Assembly: GCA_031253795.1 (NCBI GenBank)
Contig: JAIRVR010000009.1
Span: 1-64,000 of the forward strand
Length of the DNA stretch: 64,000 nt
Direction of reading: 5' to 3'
Source: Burkholderiaceae bacterium
Lineage (GTDB): Bacteria > Pseudomonadota > Gammaproteobacteria > Burkholderiales > Burkholderiaceae_C
Of this stretch, positions 36,359 through 45,992 are shown piece after piece; position 1 is the first letter of the stretch, and each line of letters opens with the position of its first letter. Both the position numbers and the translations under genes were made by a program. Below the pieces are notes generated by a model that ran no database searches, had not been told where the DNA came from, and saw only the letters and a program-made list of their open reading frames with translations.

Positions 36359-37846
36359 ATGCCAGACACCTCACCCCGCAACACGCCCGATCTGCCCTCC
36401 ATGCCCCCACGACCGGGCGAAAGCCGGCAGGACTGGGTCTACCGCCAGATGGCCGGCGCCATCGCCACAGGCCTGCTGGGGCCTGGCCAGCCCGTGCCCT
36501 CCACGCGCACCCTGGCGACCCGCTGGGCCGTGTCGCGCGGCGTGGTGGAACTGGCGTTCGAGCGCCTGGCCCAGGAAGGCTATCTGCAAGCCACCGTGGG
36601 CCGTGGCACGCGCGTCAGCGACCCATTGCCCGAACACTTTCTGCGGGCCGCACCGGCCACCACCCCGGCTTGCGCCAGCGTTGCCACGGCAGAGCCCGCG
36701 GTGCCCGCCGTGCGCGCCGGGCAGCCCTTTGTGGCGCGGCTGCCCGACACCATGGCCCTGGACCTCAAGGCCTGGCGCACCAGCGTAGCCCGCGCCGCCC
36801 AGGCCCTGGAGCCCGGCCTGCTCCACGCCTCCGATCCGCGCGGCCTGCCCGCACTGCGCGAGGCCATTTGCCGCCACCTGGCCCTGGCACGCGGCGTGGT
36901 CTGCACGCCCGGCGACATCCTGATCGTCACCGGCATACGCCATGCCATCGACCTTTGCGCCCAGTTCCTGGCCCGGGAAGCCCGCCCGGCCCGCGTGGCC
37001 ATCGAAGACCCCGGCTACCGCGGTGCCGCCGAGCTCTTTGCGCTGCGCGGCTGCGCCACCGTGGCCGTCGCCGTGGATGGCGAAGGCATGAAGGTGCAGG
37101 ACCTGAAACACAGCGGGGCCGGCGCGGCCTATCTCACGCCCGCCCACCAGGCGCCCACGGGGGTGGCCCTTTCGCCCCGGCGCCGCACCGAACTGCTGCA
37201 ATGGGCCCAGGAGCACGATGCCACGCTCATCGAAGATGACTACGACAGCGACTTCAGCTACGAAACCGCGCCCCTGCCCGCCCTCAAAAGCCAGGACACC
37301 ACAGGCCGCGTGCTGTTGTGCGGCAGCTTCAACAAATCCCTGTTCCCGGCCCTGCGCATAGGCTATATCGTCGCGCCGCCCCGTCACCTGTCCGCCCTCA
37401 TCTGCCTGCGCGCCGCCACCGGCCGCGCCAATGCCGTGCTGGACCAGCTGGCCCTGGCCGACTTCATGGCCAGCGGCGCCTTCACCCGCCACCTGCAGCG
37501 CACACGCCTGCGCCACCAACGCCGCCGCGACCTGGTTCTGGCCGAGCTGCGCACCGCCGGCCTGCCCGCCGAGCTCGGCCAGGGCCTGCACGCGGGCTTT
37601 CACTTTGTCCTGCGCCTGCCCCCGGGCGTCAGCGAGGCCGCCGTCATCGCATCTGCGGCGCAGCGGGGCTTGGCGCTGCAGGGCCTGGCCTCGTTCTGGC
37701 AAGGGAGCTCACCATCCCCCCCGCCTGCCCTGGTCCTGGGCTATACGGCCCTGACCGATGCCCAGGCACGCTGGAGCGCCAGGCAACTGGCTACCGTGAT
37801 CCGGCAACTGCAGCAGGCCGGCCCAGCCGCTCTCGCCCCACCATAG
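36359..37846 (+). CDS. MocR-family PLP-dependent transcription regulator
   Basis: 495 residues: an N-terminal GntR-type winged helix (WVYRQMAGAIATGLLGPGQ, PSTRTLATRWAVSRGVVELAF) joined to a fold-type I aminotransferase domain. That domain carries the Schiff-base lysine in GSFNKSLFPALRIGY, and DYDSDFSYE and EDPGYRG for cofactor and substrate contacts. MocR proteins sense an amino acid or amine through PLP and often control a divergent neighbour, here the racemase-fold gene 154 bp away. The start at 36359 follows GGAGG distantly; an ATG at 36332 is also in frame. Confidence 0.88.
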   Translation: MPDTSPRNTPDLPSMPPRPGESRQDWVYRQMAGAIATGLLGPGQPVPSTRTLATRWAVSRGVVELAFERLAQEGYLQATVGRGTRVSDPLPEHFLRAAPATTPACASVATAEPAVPAVRAGQPFVARLPDTMALDLKAWRTSVARAAQALEPGLLHASDPRGLPALREAICRHLALARGVVCTPGDILIVTGIRHAIDLCAQFLAREARPARVAIEDPGYRGAAELFALRGCATVAVAVDGEGMKVQDLKHSGAGAAYLTPAHQAPTGVALSPRRRTELLQWAQEHDATLIEDDYDSDFSYETAPLPALKSQDTTGRVLLCGSFNKSLFPALRIGYIVAPPRHLSALICLRAATGRANAVLDQLALADFMASGAFTRHLQRTRLRHQRRRDLVLAELRTAGLPAELGQGLHAGFHFVLRLPPGVSEAAVIASAAQRGLALQGLASFWQGSSPSPPPALVLGYTALTDAQARWSARQLATVIRQLQQAGPAALAPP

Positions 37847-37873
37847 TCCCTGGCGCCGGGCCGTGGGCATTGG

Positions 37874-38575
37874 TCAGTTGCGGCACGGAGATTCACGGCC
37901 GGCTTGGCGAGGTTGCCTGGCCACTGGCGTGGCATCCGGTGCAGGGGCAGGAGCGACGACGGGAGCCACGGAAACCGTCCAAAGCCCTTGGTGGGGGGCC
38001 AGCGCGCTGGAAAACCCGTCTGCGCCGTCCACCGAGCCGCCTTGCCAGGAGCGGCAGGCTTTCTCCGCGCCGGGTTCCAGCTCGGCACACCAGTAATTGC
38101 GCGCGGCGAATGCATACGGGCCACCCAGGTCCAGCAGTGTGAAACGGTCGGCCTGGGAGGAATTCAAGGGATGGGCTCCGTGGGGCACCGTACCCGTCAG
38201 CCATTTCAGCAAAACAATGCGCATCCCGCCCCATTGGCCATCAGGCTGGAAGAAGGCCTGGATATCGGACACATGGACACGCGCATCGCCGTGCGAAAAG
38301 CTCTCCACCCCGTCATGGAAATCAAACGACTCCAGCAATGAGCGGATACGGTGCTTGTTGTCCTGCGTCACAGGCGCAGAGAAAGCAATGGACCCGCCGG
38401 GCTTCATCGCCGCGGTGAAATTGCGGCAGGTGCCTGAAGGGCATTCCGTGAAATCCAGGAGATGCCGGTAATTTCCCGCAGACAGGGTATAGGTGGTGGT
38501 CTGTGCGGGCGATGGAACGGGTGCGTACAGCGTGCATGCGGCCACCAGAGCGCACGCGATGGTTTTGACATCCAT
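37874..38575 (-). CDS. Hypothetical secreted protein
   Basis: 233 residues with a signal peptide (MDVKTIACALVAACTLYAPVPSPAQ, cleavage near residue 25, shown in two halves by function). The mature part has four or more cysteines that could pair (ECPSGTCRN; NYWCAELEPGAEKACRSW) and a Pro/Ala-rich tail. It has no membrane anchor and no family I recognise. No strong ribosome-binding site precedes the ATG, and an open frame continues upstream, so the start is tentative. Codon use matches the genome. Confidence 0.6.
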   Translation of the reverse strand: MDVKTIACALVAACTLYAPVPSPAQTTTYTLSAGNYRHLLDFTECPSGTCRNFTAAMKPGGSIAFSAPVTQDNKHRIRSLLESFDFHDGVESFSHGDARVHVSDIQAFFQPDGQWGGMRIVLLKWLTGTVPHGAHPLNSSQADRFTLLDLGGPYAFAARNYWCAELEPGAEKACRSWQGGSVDGADGFSSALAPHQGLWTVSVAPVVAPAPAPDATPVARQPRQAGRESPCRN

Positions 38576-39148
38576 GGGTTGTGCCTGTCCCGACGGAATC
38601 TCCGGGTGGCAGGGCCGGAAACTGCTTGGTTTGAGGAGGGCCCTGCGATCACCTGCGGGGGCAGCGCACATGGGCCGCGAGCAGTTTTTCATTGCCGGCT
38701 GGCGGCGGCAAGCCGTGCATGCGCAGCCAAATGACCCGACGCGCAAGACGCTGCGCTTCAGCGCATCGGTCCTTGGTGCCTGGACCACCGTCCGGCCCCT
38801 GCACGGCCCCAAGGCCGGGTGTTCCGGCCATGGCGGCCATCCCGAGCCACTTCAATTTCCTGCCGGCATGCCCGAAGAGGCAAGTCCGATGGTGTCCTCG
38901 GCTGGACCGAACTGTCAGTGCGCTCGCGCATGCTGAAAGGCCGGTATCTGCGCAAATCACCAGTACAGATATCAATTTCGCCTTGTCGCTCCCTCCTGCT
39001 TGCTTCTGCGTTGATGCCCTGGATTGTCAACTTCGATTCAATATCTGTTGAAAATCGCAAGCATTCTTGATGGCACAGAAAGCAATCCTGTCTTGCATCA
39101 ATTAAAACCAGCTCTCAATCTGGAATATCCATCAAAATGGATAACGAC
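38576..39148. other. 573-bp gene-poor region, GC-rich to AT-rich transition
   Basis: No supportable gene. The left part (to about 38,940) has normal GC; the right part is clearly AT-rich, continuing into the next gene. A TATCCAT-CAAA-ATGGATA hairpin lies at 39126-39143. Short open frames on both strands show no recognisable family or ribosome-binding site. Confidence 0.5.
39126..39143 (-). terminator. Possible weak terminator of the AT-rich membrane protein gene
   Basis: TATCCAT-CAAA-ATGGATA, a perfect 7-bp stem six bases beyond the minus-strand stop at 39149. The following minus-strand sequence has no solid T run. Confidence 0.35.
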
Positions 39149-40021
39149 TCATGGCCCTGATTTGACATCAGTGGAATCCACACTCGATATGGATGCGGAG
39201 GAGGCATCTGGCGCCTGCACCTTTTCCTTCACTTCTTTTGCGACAATCCACTTATTTACCGGACGATATATGAAGAAATAGAAGAAAACTGCAAAACCCA
39301 TTGCCGACAATGCAAAGAAACAGCGTTGCTGACTTTTTATTTCTGCAACCCGCTGCTTCCAATCAGGAGTCCCCATTGTGCTGCAGAAAGCATCAACCTC
39401 GTCTGGTGAAAATCCAGTTTCCATGATTTTCTGTGGAACGCGATGATTGCAATCACGTACATCCAGGGCAGAGGCCATCAATGGCATAGAAAATGCTCTG
39501 CTCACATGATTTTCCGACACAAATACCCAGCGACCTGTCGCACGGAATTTCACAAGATCGGCAGCATAAAAAGCGCCACCAAGACTCAAGGTACCACAGA
39601 GATAGATCAACACTCCACCAAGAACACAGGCAATACGGAATTTCTTGCTTGGAATCCTCTCCTCCCGCACCCTGCGTTCATCTGCGTCAAAGCAATCGCG
39701 GCATTCACTGATCTTGGAGATGGGAATGCCATACTGACGACACCAGGCCATCAGTAGCTTGGCGTTGTCCAGCGTGCTGACGGAAACGCCTGAAAACAGC
39801 CGAAAGGACTGCAGGCTGGTCTGCTCGTCCACAAAGGCACGGATGTCGGGATCGGGAATATCCTTGCTGCCATGCACCAGCAGCCAGAATCTGCGCAGCA
39901 GCAAGTGCAGCGACCGTGTGCGCCACATCACCACGGCAAAGCCGGCAGCCAGCCCCAAAAAAGGCACCCAGGCCAGCAGGGATCCACTGATGGTGCCGAC
40001 CACTCCCGTCAAGCCTTCCAT
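39149..40021 (-). CDS. Hypothetical membrane protein in an AT-rich patch
   Basis: 290 residues with hydrophobic helices at about 15-35, 142-168 and 242-258; the intervening parts are hydrophilic and Cys-containing (AWCRQYGIP, ISECRDCFD, RDCNHRVPQ). No family is assigned with confidence. GGCAGG precedes the ATG at 40021. The 5' third has normal GC, while the 3' two thirds are much more AT-rich than any other gene here, suggesting recent acquisition or recombination. It sits alone between gene-poor DNA and the RDD gene. Confidence 0.68.
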   Translation of the reverse strand: MEGLTGVVGTISGSLLAWVPFLGLAAGFAVVMWRTRSLHLLLRRFWLLVHGSKDIPDPDIRAFVDEQTSLQSFRLFSGVSVSTLDNAKLLMAWCRQYGIPISKISECRDCFDADERRVREERIPSKKFRIACVLGGVLIYLCGTLSLGGAFYAADLVKFRATGRWVFVSENHVSRAFSMPLMASALDVRDCNHRVPQKIMETGFSPDEVDAFCSTMGTPDWKQRVAEIKSQQRCFFALSAMGFAVFFYFFIYRPVNKWIVAKEVKEKVQAPDASSASISSVDSTDVKSGP

Positions 40022-40139
40022 CAGCCTGCCTTTCCTGGGGCGCCATGGCGCGAAATCCAATACGACGCATCCCTCACCATACTGCCTACTCTTTCTGCCT
40101 TTTCATGCAGCCCGGCCTTTTACGATGGCCACGCCCCCG

Positions 40140-40598
40140 TCAATCAAAACGCACCGGCTGCACACCCCGGTGCCTGGGCCGCACGACCACCGTGCCCGCG
40201 ATCTTGTCGTGCCAGCCCTGCTTGCGCGGATCGAAGGCCACCCAGATCAGGCCCAGCCCCAGGGGAATGGCGGAGACGAAATAGCCCGCATAGCGCAGCA
40301 GGGCCTGCCGTGTGTCCATGGGTTGCCCGGTGCGGGCATCCACGATTCTGGCGGCAATCGCCATCTTGCCCGGAGTGGCCTGCTTCCACAGCCAGAAGGC
40401 GACCACGGCCATGGCGGGCAGCACCCACGAGATCAGAAAATCGGCCGACCCATGGATCCATTTGTCCGACTCCAGGTATTCCCAGCCGTAAATGGACAGC
40501 AGTGCGGGCAGCATGAGCACCAGCAGGATCAGGGTATCGATGAGGGTGGCACCCGTGCGCGCCCAAAAGCCCACATATTCGAGATCATCGTCCTGCAT
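40140..40598 (-). CDS. RDD-family membrane protein
   Basis: 152 residues matching the RDD domain: EYVGFWARTGATLIDTLIL with the R..D pattern in the first helix, a second helix around SWVLPAMAVVAFWLW, and KQATPGKMAIAARIVD leading to a third helix. RDD proteins are small polytopic inner-membrane proteins; some act as Na+/H+ antiporters, most are uncharacterised. The strong AGGAGG before 40598 fixes the start. It is separated from the upstream asparaginase gene by a terminator. Confidence 0.88.
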   Translation of the reverse strand: MQDDDLEYVGFWARTGATLIDTLILLVLMLPALLSIYGWEYLESDKWIHGSADFLISWVLPAMAVVAFWLWKQATPGKMAIAARIVDARTGQPMDTRQALLRYAGYFVSAIPLGLGLIWVAFDPRKQGWHDKIAGTVVVRPRHRGVQPVRFD

Positions 40599-40663
40599 GG
40601 AATTCCTCCTGAAGAAAAATACCGCAATGCCCGTTTGTCCGGCGGGGAGGTCCAGTGTCCACG

Positions 40664-40698
40664 AAAAAAGCCGCGCAAATATGAATTTGCGCGGCTTT
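40664..40698 (-). terminator. Intrinsic terminator of the asparaginase gene
   Basis: AAAGCCGCGCAAAT / ATTTGCGCGGCTTT, a perfect 14-bp stem with a 4-nt loop; on the minus strand it ends in six T. Confidence 0.93.
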
Positions 40699-40735
40699 GG
40701 CGGACCAGGGCCCCCGCATGGCGGGGGCGGAGGAA

Positions 40736-41800
40736 TCAACGGTCGAACACGGCCTGCAGGTCCTTTTGCCCCTTCACACCGGCCTGCAGCGCCAGCATGA
40801 GCAGAATGCGGGCCTTGGGGGCGCGCAGGTCGTCGGCCATGACGGCGCCGGCCTCGAACGAGGTCTTGCCCCCACCCTCGAAGCCATAGCTGGGCATGAC
40901 GCGGCCGTTGTGCACGCGCGTGCTGACGACCACGGGCACGTTCTTGGAGATGGCGTACCTGGTGGCCTCCAGCATGGGCACATTCATATTGCCCATGCCC
41001 AGGGCATCGATGACGATGCCCTTGACGCCGCGGTCCACGGCCTGGCGCAGGGCCTGGCCGTTGGCGCCGCCGTACATGGGAAAGATTTCCACCTCGGGCA
41101 TGGACTGGGCCTGCAGGGCAATGTGCTGGCGCCGCGCGGGCACGGAAGCAAAGCGCACGCGGTCAAGATAGACCTCGCCCAGCAAGCCGAATTCGCCCGA
41201 GCGGAAGGTTTCCACATTGGCCGTGTGGGTCTTGGTGACGTAGCGCGCGGCATTGATCTGGTTGTTCATGGCCAGCATGGCACCCTTGTCGCGCGCCTGG
41301 GGATCCACGGCAATGCGCACGGCATTCAGCAGATTGCGCGGCCCGTCAAAGTCCGGGACCGAGGCATTGCGCTGGGCGCCGATGAGCACGACGGGCTTGG
41401 ACGACTGCACGGTCAGGTCCAGCCAGAAGGCGGTTTCCTCCAGCGTGTCCGTGCCATGGGAGACGATGGCGCCCGCCACCTCGGGCCGCGCCAGCGCGGC
41501 CTGCACGGCCTGGCTCAGTTGCACCCAGCGGGCCGGGTCCATGTAGTCCGAAGGTACGTTGGACAGGTTGTTGACCTCGATGCGGGCGAACCTGCCCACG
41601 TCGGGCACGGTGGCCAGCAGGTCGTCGCCCGAGATGGCCGGCACGGGCGCATTCCTGACCGGGTCGATCTTCATGGCGATGGTGCCGCCCGTGGCGATGA
41701 ACTGGACCACGGGCTGGTCCTGGGCTGCGGCGCTGAGGGTGGTCATGGGCAGGGTGCAGGCGGTGAGCAGGGCGAGGGTGGTACGGCGAAAGGCATTCAC
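40736..41800 (-). CDS. ansB: Periplasmic type II L-asparaginase
   Basis: 354 residues with a signal peptide (MNAFRRTTLALLTACTLP to SAAAQ). Catalytic marks are the ATGGTIA loop (nucleophile Thr40 of the precursor) and the second Thr-Asp pair in SHGTDTLEETAFWL, with PVVLIGAQRN beyond. It hydrolyses L-asparagine (and often glutamine) to aspartate and ammonia in the periplasm. The start is a GTG at 41800, chosen because AGGAG stands about 10 bases before it and it begins the signal peptide; upstream in-frame ATGs lack this. A strong terminator follows. Confidence 0.92.
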   Translation of the reverse strand: MNAFRRTTLALLTACTLPMTTLSAAAQDQPVVQFIATGGTIAMKIDPVRNAPVPAISGDDLLATVPDVGRFARIEVNNLSNVPSDYMDPARWVQLSQAVQAALARPEVAGAIVSHGTDTLEETAFWLDLTVQSSKPVVLIGAQRNASVPDFDGPRNLLNAVRIAVDPQARDKGAMLAMNNQINAARYVTKTHTANVETFRSGEFGLLGEVYLDRVRFASVPARRQHIALQAQSMPEVEIFPMYGGANGQALRQAVDRGVKGIVIDALGMGNMNVPMLEATRYAISKNVPVVVSTRVHNGRVMPSYGFEGGGKTSFEAGAVMADDLRAPKARILLMLALQAGVKGQKDLQAVFDR

Positions 41801-41908
41801 GGGCTTTGTCTCCTGGTGGTGGCGTCCAGGAGGCATGCTAACCATGGCGCATGGCCCGCCGGCGCCAGGCGTCCCGTGTGAAACCCCGATGGACAGGGCG
41901 TGGCGTGA

Positions 41909-42415
<507 letters not shown>

Positions 42416-42652
42416 GCGGTGCTCCCAGGGGATGGAAGGGCCATGGTAGCGCAGCCCCCGCGGGACAGCCGCTGGCGCGCTGTTCAGGCACGGCGACGGG
42501 AGCTTGTCTCACAGACAGGCCGCGGCCACGGTCGTACCTTGGAGGGCCCGGGGCGGACCGCGGCCCGTCCCCTTTCTCGCTGGCGGGCACCGACAAGCCG
42601 CAAAGGCGCCTTACCTGCCGTCGTTTCTTCCCCCACGATCAAGAGACCTCGT

Positions 42653-43213
42653 ATGACCCGCACTTCTTCCGCACTCCGTTCCACCTCCGCCAACGGCCAT
42701 CTGGCCCTGGACACCAAGGCCCTGGAGGCTGCCAAGCGCAGCCTGGACGACGGGGCCGTGACGCCCCATTTTGGTCCCTGGCGCGAGGACATCATCAAGC
42801 TGCTCAACGACTCCCTGGCCACCGAGCTGGTCTGCGTGATGCGCTACAAGCGCCACCACTACACGGCCGTGGGACTGGCCTCGCCGGCCATTGCCGAGGA
42901 ATTCCTGGTCCATGCCAACGAGGAAATGTCCCATGCCGACAAACTGGCCCAGCGCATCGTGCAGCTGGGCGGGGAGCCCGACTTCAACCCCCAGACCCTG
43001 ACCGAGCGCAGCCACGCCGACTACAACGGCGAAACGGACCTGAAGGCCATGATCCGCACCAACCTGATCGCCGAGCGCGTGGCCATCGAGGCCTACAGCC
43101 AGATGATCGACCTGATCGGCGACAAGGACCCGACCACGCGCCGCTTGGTCGAGTCCATCCTGGAGCAGGAGCAGGAGCACGCGGACGAACTGTCCGACTG
43201 GCTGGAAAAGTAA
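42653..43213 (+). CDS. Ferritin-like di-iron protein (bacterioferritin/Dps relative)
   Basis: 186 residues forming a four-helix bundle with two ExxH iron-ligand motifs, EEMSHAD and EQEQEHADE, plus glutamates in DSLATELVCVMRY and IAERVAIEAYSQM. This is the bacterioferritin-like di-iron pattern. An unusually long N-terminal arm of about 45 residues (TRTSSALRSTSANGHLALD) precedes the bundle and resembles Dps tails. Likely roles are iron storage or peroxide-linked iron oxidation. Whether a haem-binding Met is present at the dimer interface cannot be judged. The start follows AAGAGA. Confidence 0.85.
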   Translation: MTRTSSALRSTSANGHLALDTKALEAAKRSLDDGAVTPHFGPWREDIIKLLNDSLATELVCVMRYKRHHYTAVGLASPAIAEEFLVHANEEMSHADKLAQRIVQLGGEPDFNPQTLTERSHADYNGETDLKAMIRTNLIAERVAIEAYSQMIDLIGDKDPTTRRLVESILEQEQEHADELSDWLEK

Positions 43214-43380
43214 GCGGGCGGCGCGGCCCCGGGCGCGGTCCGCTTCACCCAGACTTCACAGCCGCGCGGCCCCGGTCGCCCACAATAACGGGGCTGGCCC
43301 CGCAGGCATGGCACGCCGCGCAAGCGGGGTGCCGCTTTTTTGGGCATTCTCTCGGCTTTGCGGGATGGACCCGCCCCCTC

Positions 43381-43410
43381 ACGGCCCCGATGCCTCGGCA
43401 CCGGGGCCGT
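43381..43410 (+). terminator. Stem-loop between the ferritin-like and PBP genes
   Basis: ACGGCCCCG / CGGGGCCGT, a perfect 9-bp stem with a 12-nt loop, 9 bases before the PBP start and without a T run. It may hinder readthrough or initiation rather than terminate. Confidence 0.35.
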
Positions 43411-43418
43411 CTTGCACC

Positions 43419-45929
43419 ATGCGCCTTTCTCTTGATGATCTGAAGCTGCCTCTGGCAGCCGCTTGGCTGCGCCTGCGCGGCAGCCGCCTCGGCCTGCGGG
43501 TGGCCGCTCTGCCCTGGTGGCACCGCTGGCCCACCCGGCGCGAATGGCTGCGCCTGGCCGCGGCCCTGCCCTTGCTGTTCGTGCTGTATGTGCTGGCCCT
43601 GATTCCCTTCACGCCCGGCATACGCGACATCCGCAAGGCCAAGCTGGAGCAGCCGGCCCAGGTGATGAGCGCCGACGGCAAGCCCATCGCCCTGTTCAAG
43701 CGCAGCAACCGCCAGTGGGTGAAGCTGGACGACATCTCGCCCTCGGTGCTGCAGGCGCTGATCGCCACCGAGGACCACCGCTTCTACCAGCACCACGGCA
43801 TGGACTGGCGCCGCACCCTGGGCTCGGCCATCCACACGCTGCGCGGCGACCCGCAGGGCGGCTCCACCCTCACCCAGCAGCTGGCACGCAATCTCTATCC
43901 CACCGAGATAGGCCGCGCGCCCACGCTCAACCGCAAGCTCAAGGAGGCCATCACGGCCTTCAAGATCGAGGCCCTCTACACCAAGGAGGAGATCCTCGAA
44001 ACCTATCTGAACACCGTGCCCTTTCTCTACAACGCCTTCGGCATCGAGATGGCGGCGCGCACCTATTTCGACAAGCCGGCCGCCCGGCTGACGGTGCTGG
44101 AAAGCGCCACCCTGGTGGGCATGCTCAAGGGCACGAGCTATTACAACCCCGTGCTCAACCCCGACCGCGCCCTGTACCGCCGCAACACCGTGCTGTCGCA
44201 GATGGTCAAGCGTGGCAAGCTGTCCGAGGCCGACTACGCCCAGCTCAGGAAGCGCCCCATGCGCATCGACTTCGAGCGCCAGGAAGAACCCCAGGGCATG
44301 GCGCCGCACTTTGCCCAGCAGTTGCGCAAGTGGCTGATCGACTGGGCCGACCGCAACGACTACAACATCTACACCGACGGCCTGGTGGTGCACACCACGC
44401 TGGATTCGCGCCTGCAGGCCTGGGCCAGCCAGGCCGTGGCGCGCCAGACCCGCACCCTGCAGGGCGTGGCCAACGGCGCCTGGAGCCAGCGTGACGGCTG
44501 GAACGCGGCCAACCCCCTGGTACAGCAGCTGGTGCGCGAAAGCCCGGCCTGGCGCGCGGCGCGCAAGCGCGCGGGCCCTGACGGCAAGGAAAGCGAGGAG
44601 GACACGCTCCGGGCCTTGCTGGCCGACAAGGCCTGGATGAAGCAGCTGCGCGAGGACAAGACGCGCGTGCAGGCCGGCTTCGTGGCCCTGGACCCGCGCA
44701 GCTCCGAGGTGCTGGCCTGGGTGGGCAGCCGCGACTTCGCCCAGGACGCCTACGACCATGTGCAGCAGGCCCGGCGCCAGCCCGGATCCACTTTCAAGCC
44801 CTTTGTGTATGGCGCCGCGCTGCAGCAGGGCGCGCGCCCCGACGACCGCCGCGTGGATGGACCCGTGGAAATCCAGCTGGCCGGCGGCGAGGTCTGGCGC
44901 CCCACGGACGCCACACCGCCCACGGGCCGCGAGATGACGCTGCGCGACGCCCTGGCCTACTCCAAGAACACCATCACGGCCGAGGTGATGCAGTCCGTGG
45001 GACCGGGCCGCGTGGCGCGCCTGGCTCGCGCCCTGGGCGTGCGCCAGAGCCCTCTGGACGAGGTGCCCGCCTTGGCCCTGGGCAGCAGCCCCGTGTCCCT
45101 GCTGGAAATGACCAATGCCTACGCCAGCCTGGCCCACGGCGGGCGCTACCTGCCGCCCCGGATGGTCACGCGCATCGAGGATGCCGAGGGCCGGGTGCTG
45201 GCCGAGTTCAGCCCGCCCAGGCCCGAGCGCGTGATGGACGAGGACCAGGCCTATGCCCTGGTCGACATGCTGCGCGCCGTGGTGGACAAGGGCACGGCCG
45301 TGGCCGTGCGCCAGCGCTACGGCATCCATGCCGACGTGGCCGGCAAGACCGGCACCACCCAGGGCAATGCCGACGGCTGGTTCATCCTCATGCACCCGGC
45401 CATCGTGGCCGGCGCCTGGGCCGGCTTCAACGATGCGCGCATCACCCTGCGCAGCGACCGCTGGGGCCAGGGCTCGCGCAGCGCCCTGCCCATGGTGGGT
45501 GATTTCATGTCGCGCGCCCTGCGCAGCCCCGCCATCGACGGCAAGGCCCGCTTCGAGCCGCCCGAGCAAAACCACTGGTGGTCCGACATGGTGGGACGCC
45601 TGCGTGAACGCATGCAGGGCTGGTGGGGCCCGCAGGCGCAGGCACCGCAAGACAAGGCCCGCCCGCCCGAACCAGCCCCGGCGCCCGACGCCACCCCCGA
45701 TCAGGCACCCGGTCCACTGGCTCCGCCGGGTCCGGGCCTGTCGCCCGGCGAGGAAATCATTGAAAGCACGCCCGCCCTGCCTGCGCCCAGCGTGCCGCTG
45801 ACCGAGGGCACGCTGGGGCCTGTGCAGGAGCGCGGCGTGCAGGAGGCGAGCCCCGGCATGCCGGAACCGACCGGCCAAGGTGAAGCGCCGGCCGGCTCCG
45901 GGGTGGTGATTACGCCGATTCAGCCTTGA
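43419..45929 (+). CDS. Class A penicillin-binding protein
   Basis: 836 residues, bifunctional peptidoglycan synthase. An N-terminal membrane helix (about residues 48-65) is followed by a GT51 transglycosylase with catalytic Glu118 in ATEDHRFYQHHG, plus GGSTLTQQLARNL. The transpeptidase has its nucleophile Ser457 in GSTFK, an SKN at 515-517 and KTGTT from 643. The last 110 residues are Pro/Ala-rich and probably disordered, extending into the periplasm. Sequence resembles PBP1a/1c relatives more than PBP1b; the exact paralogue is not assigned. The start lacks a clear ribosome-binding site. Confidence 0.93.
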   Translation: MRLSLDDLKLPLAAAWLRLRGSRLGLRVAALPWWHRWPTRREWLRLAAALPLLFVLYVLALIPFTPGIRDIRKAKLEQPAQVMSADGKPIALFKRSNRQWVKLDDISPSVLQALIATEDHRFYQHHGMDWRRTLGSAIHTLRGDPQGGSTLTQQLARNLYPTEIGRAPTLNRKLKEAITAFKIEALYTKEEILETYLNTVPFLYNAFGIEMAARTYFDKPAARLTVLESATLVGMLKGTSYYNPVLNPDRALYRRNTVLSQMVKRGKLSEADYAQLRKRPMRIDFERQEEPQGMAPHFAQQLRKWLIDWADRNDYNIYTDGLVVHTTLDSRLQAWASQAVARQTRTLQGVANGAWSQRDGWNAANPLVQQLVRESPAWRAARKRAGPDGKESEEDTLRALLADKAWMKQLREDKTRVQAGFVALDPRSSEVLAWVGSRDFAQDAYDHVQQARRQPGSTFKPFVYGAALQQGARPDDRRVDGPVEIQLAGGEVWRPTDATPPTGREMTLRDALAYSKNTITAEVMQSVGPGRVARLARALGVRQSPLDEVPALALGSSPVSLLEMTNAYASLAHGGRYLPPRMVTRIEDAEGRVLAEFSPPRPERVMDEDQAYALVDMLRAVVDKGTAVAVRQRYGIHADVAGKTGTTQGNADGWFILMHPAIVAGAWAGFNDARITLRSDRWGQGSRSALPMVGDFMSRALRSPAIDGKARFEPPEQNHWWSDMVGRLRERMQGWWGPQAQAPQDKARPPEPAPAPDATPDQAPGPLAPPGPGLSPGEEIIESTPALPAPSVPLTEGTLGPVQERGVQEASPGMPEPTGQGEAPAGSGVVITPIQP

Positions 45930-45935
45930 ACGGGA

Positions 45936-45973
45936 CTGCACTCCCGCGCGCAGGGGAATGCCGGGGAGTGCAG
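45936..45973. terminator. Stem-loop between convergent PBP and lipoprotein genes
   Basis: CTGCACTCCC / GGGAGTGCAG, a perfect 10-bp stem with an 18-nt loop, located 7 bases after the PBP stop. No T run, so factor-independent termination is uncertain. Confidence 0.45.
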
Positions 45974-45992
45974 GGGCCGGATCTGGCGCGGG

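Noticed and set aside
38649-39281. Small open frames on both strands in the GC-to-AT transition
   Set aside because: Each is under 110 codons, mutually overlapping, and none has a recognisable domain or start signal.
43245-45941. An 898-codon open frame antisense to the class A PBP gene
   Set aside because: Spans the whole PBP gene and its flanks; low-complexity product without motifs.
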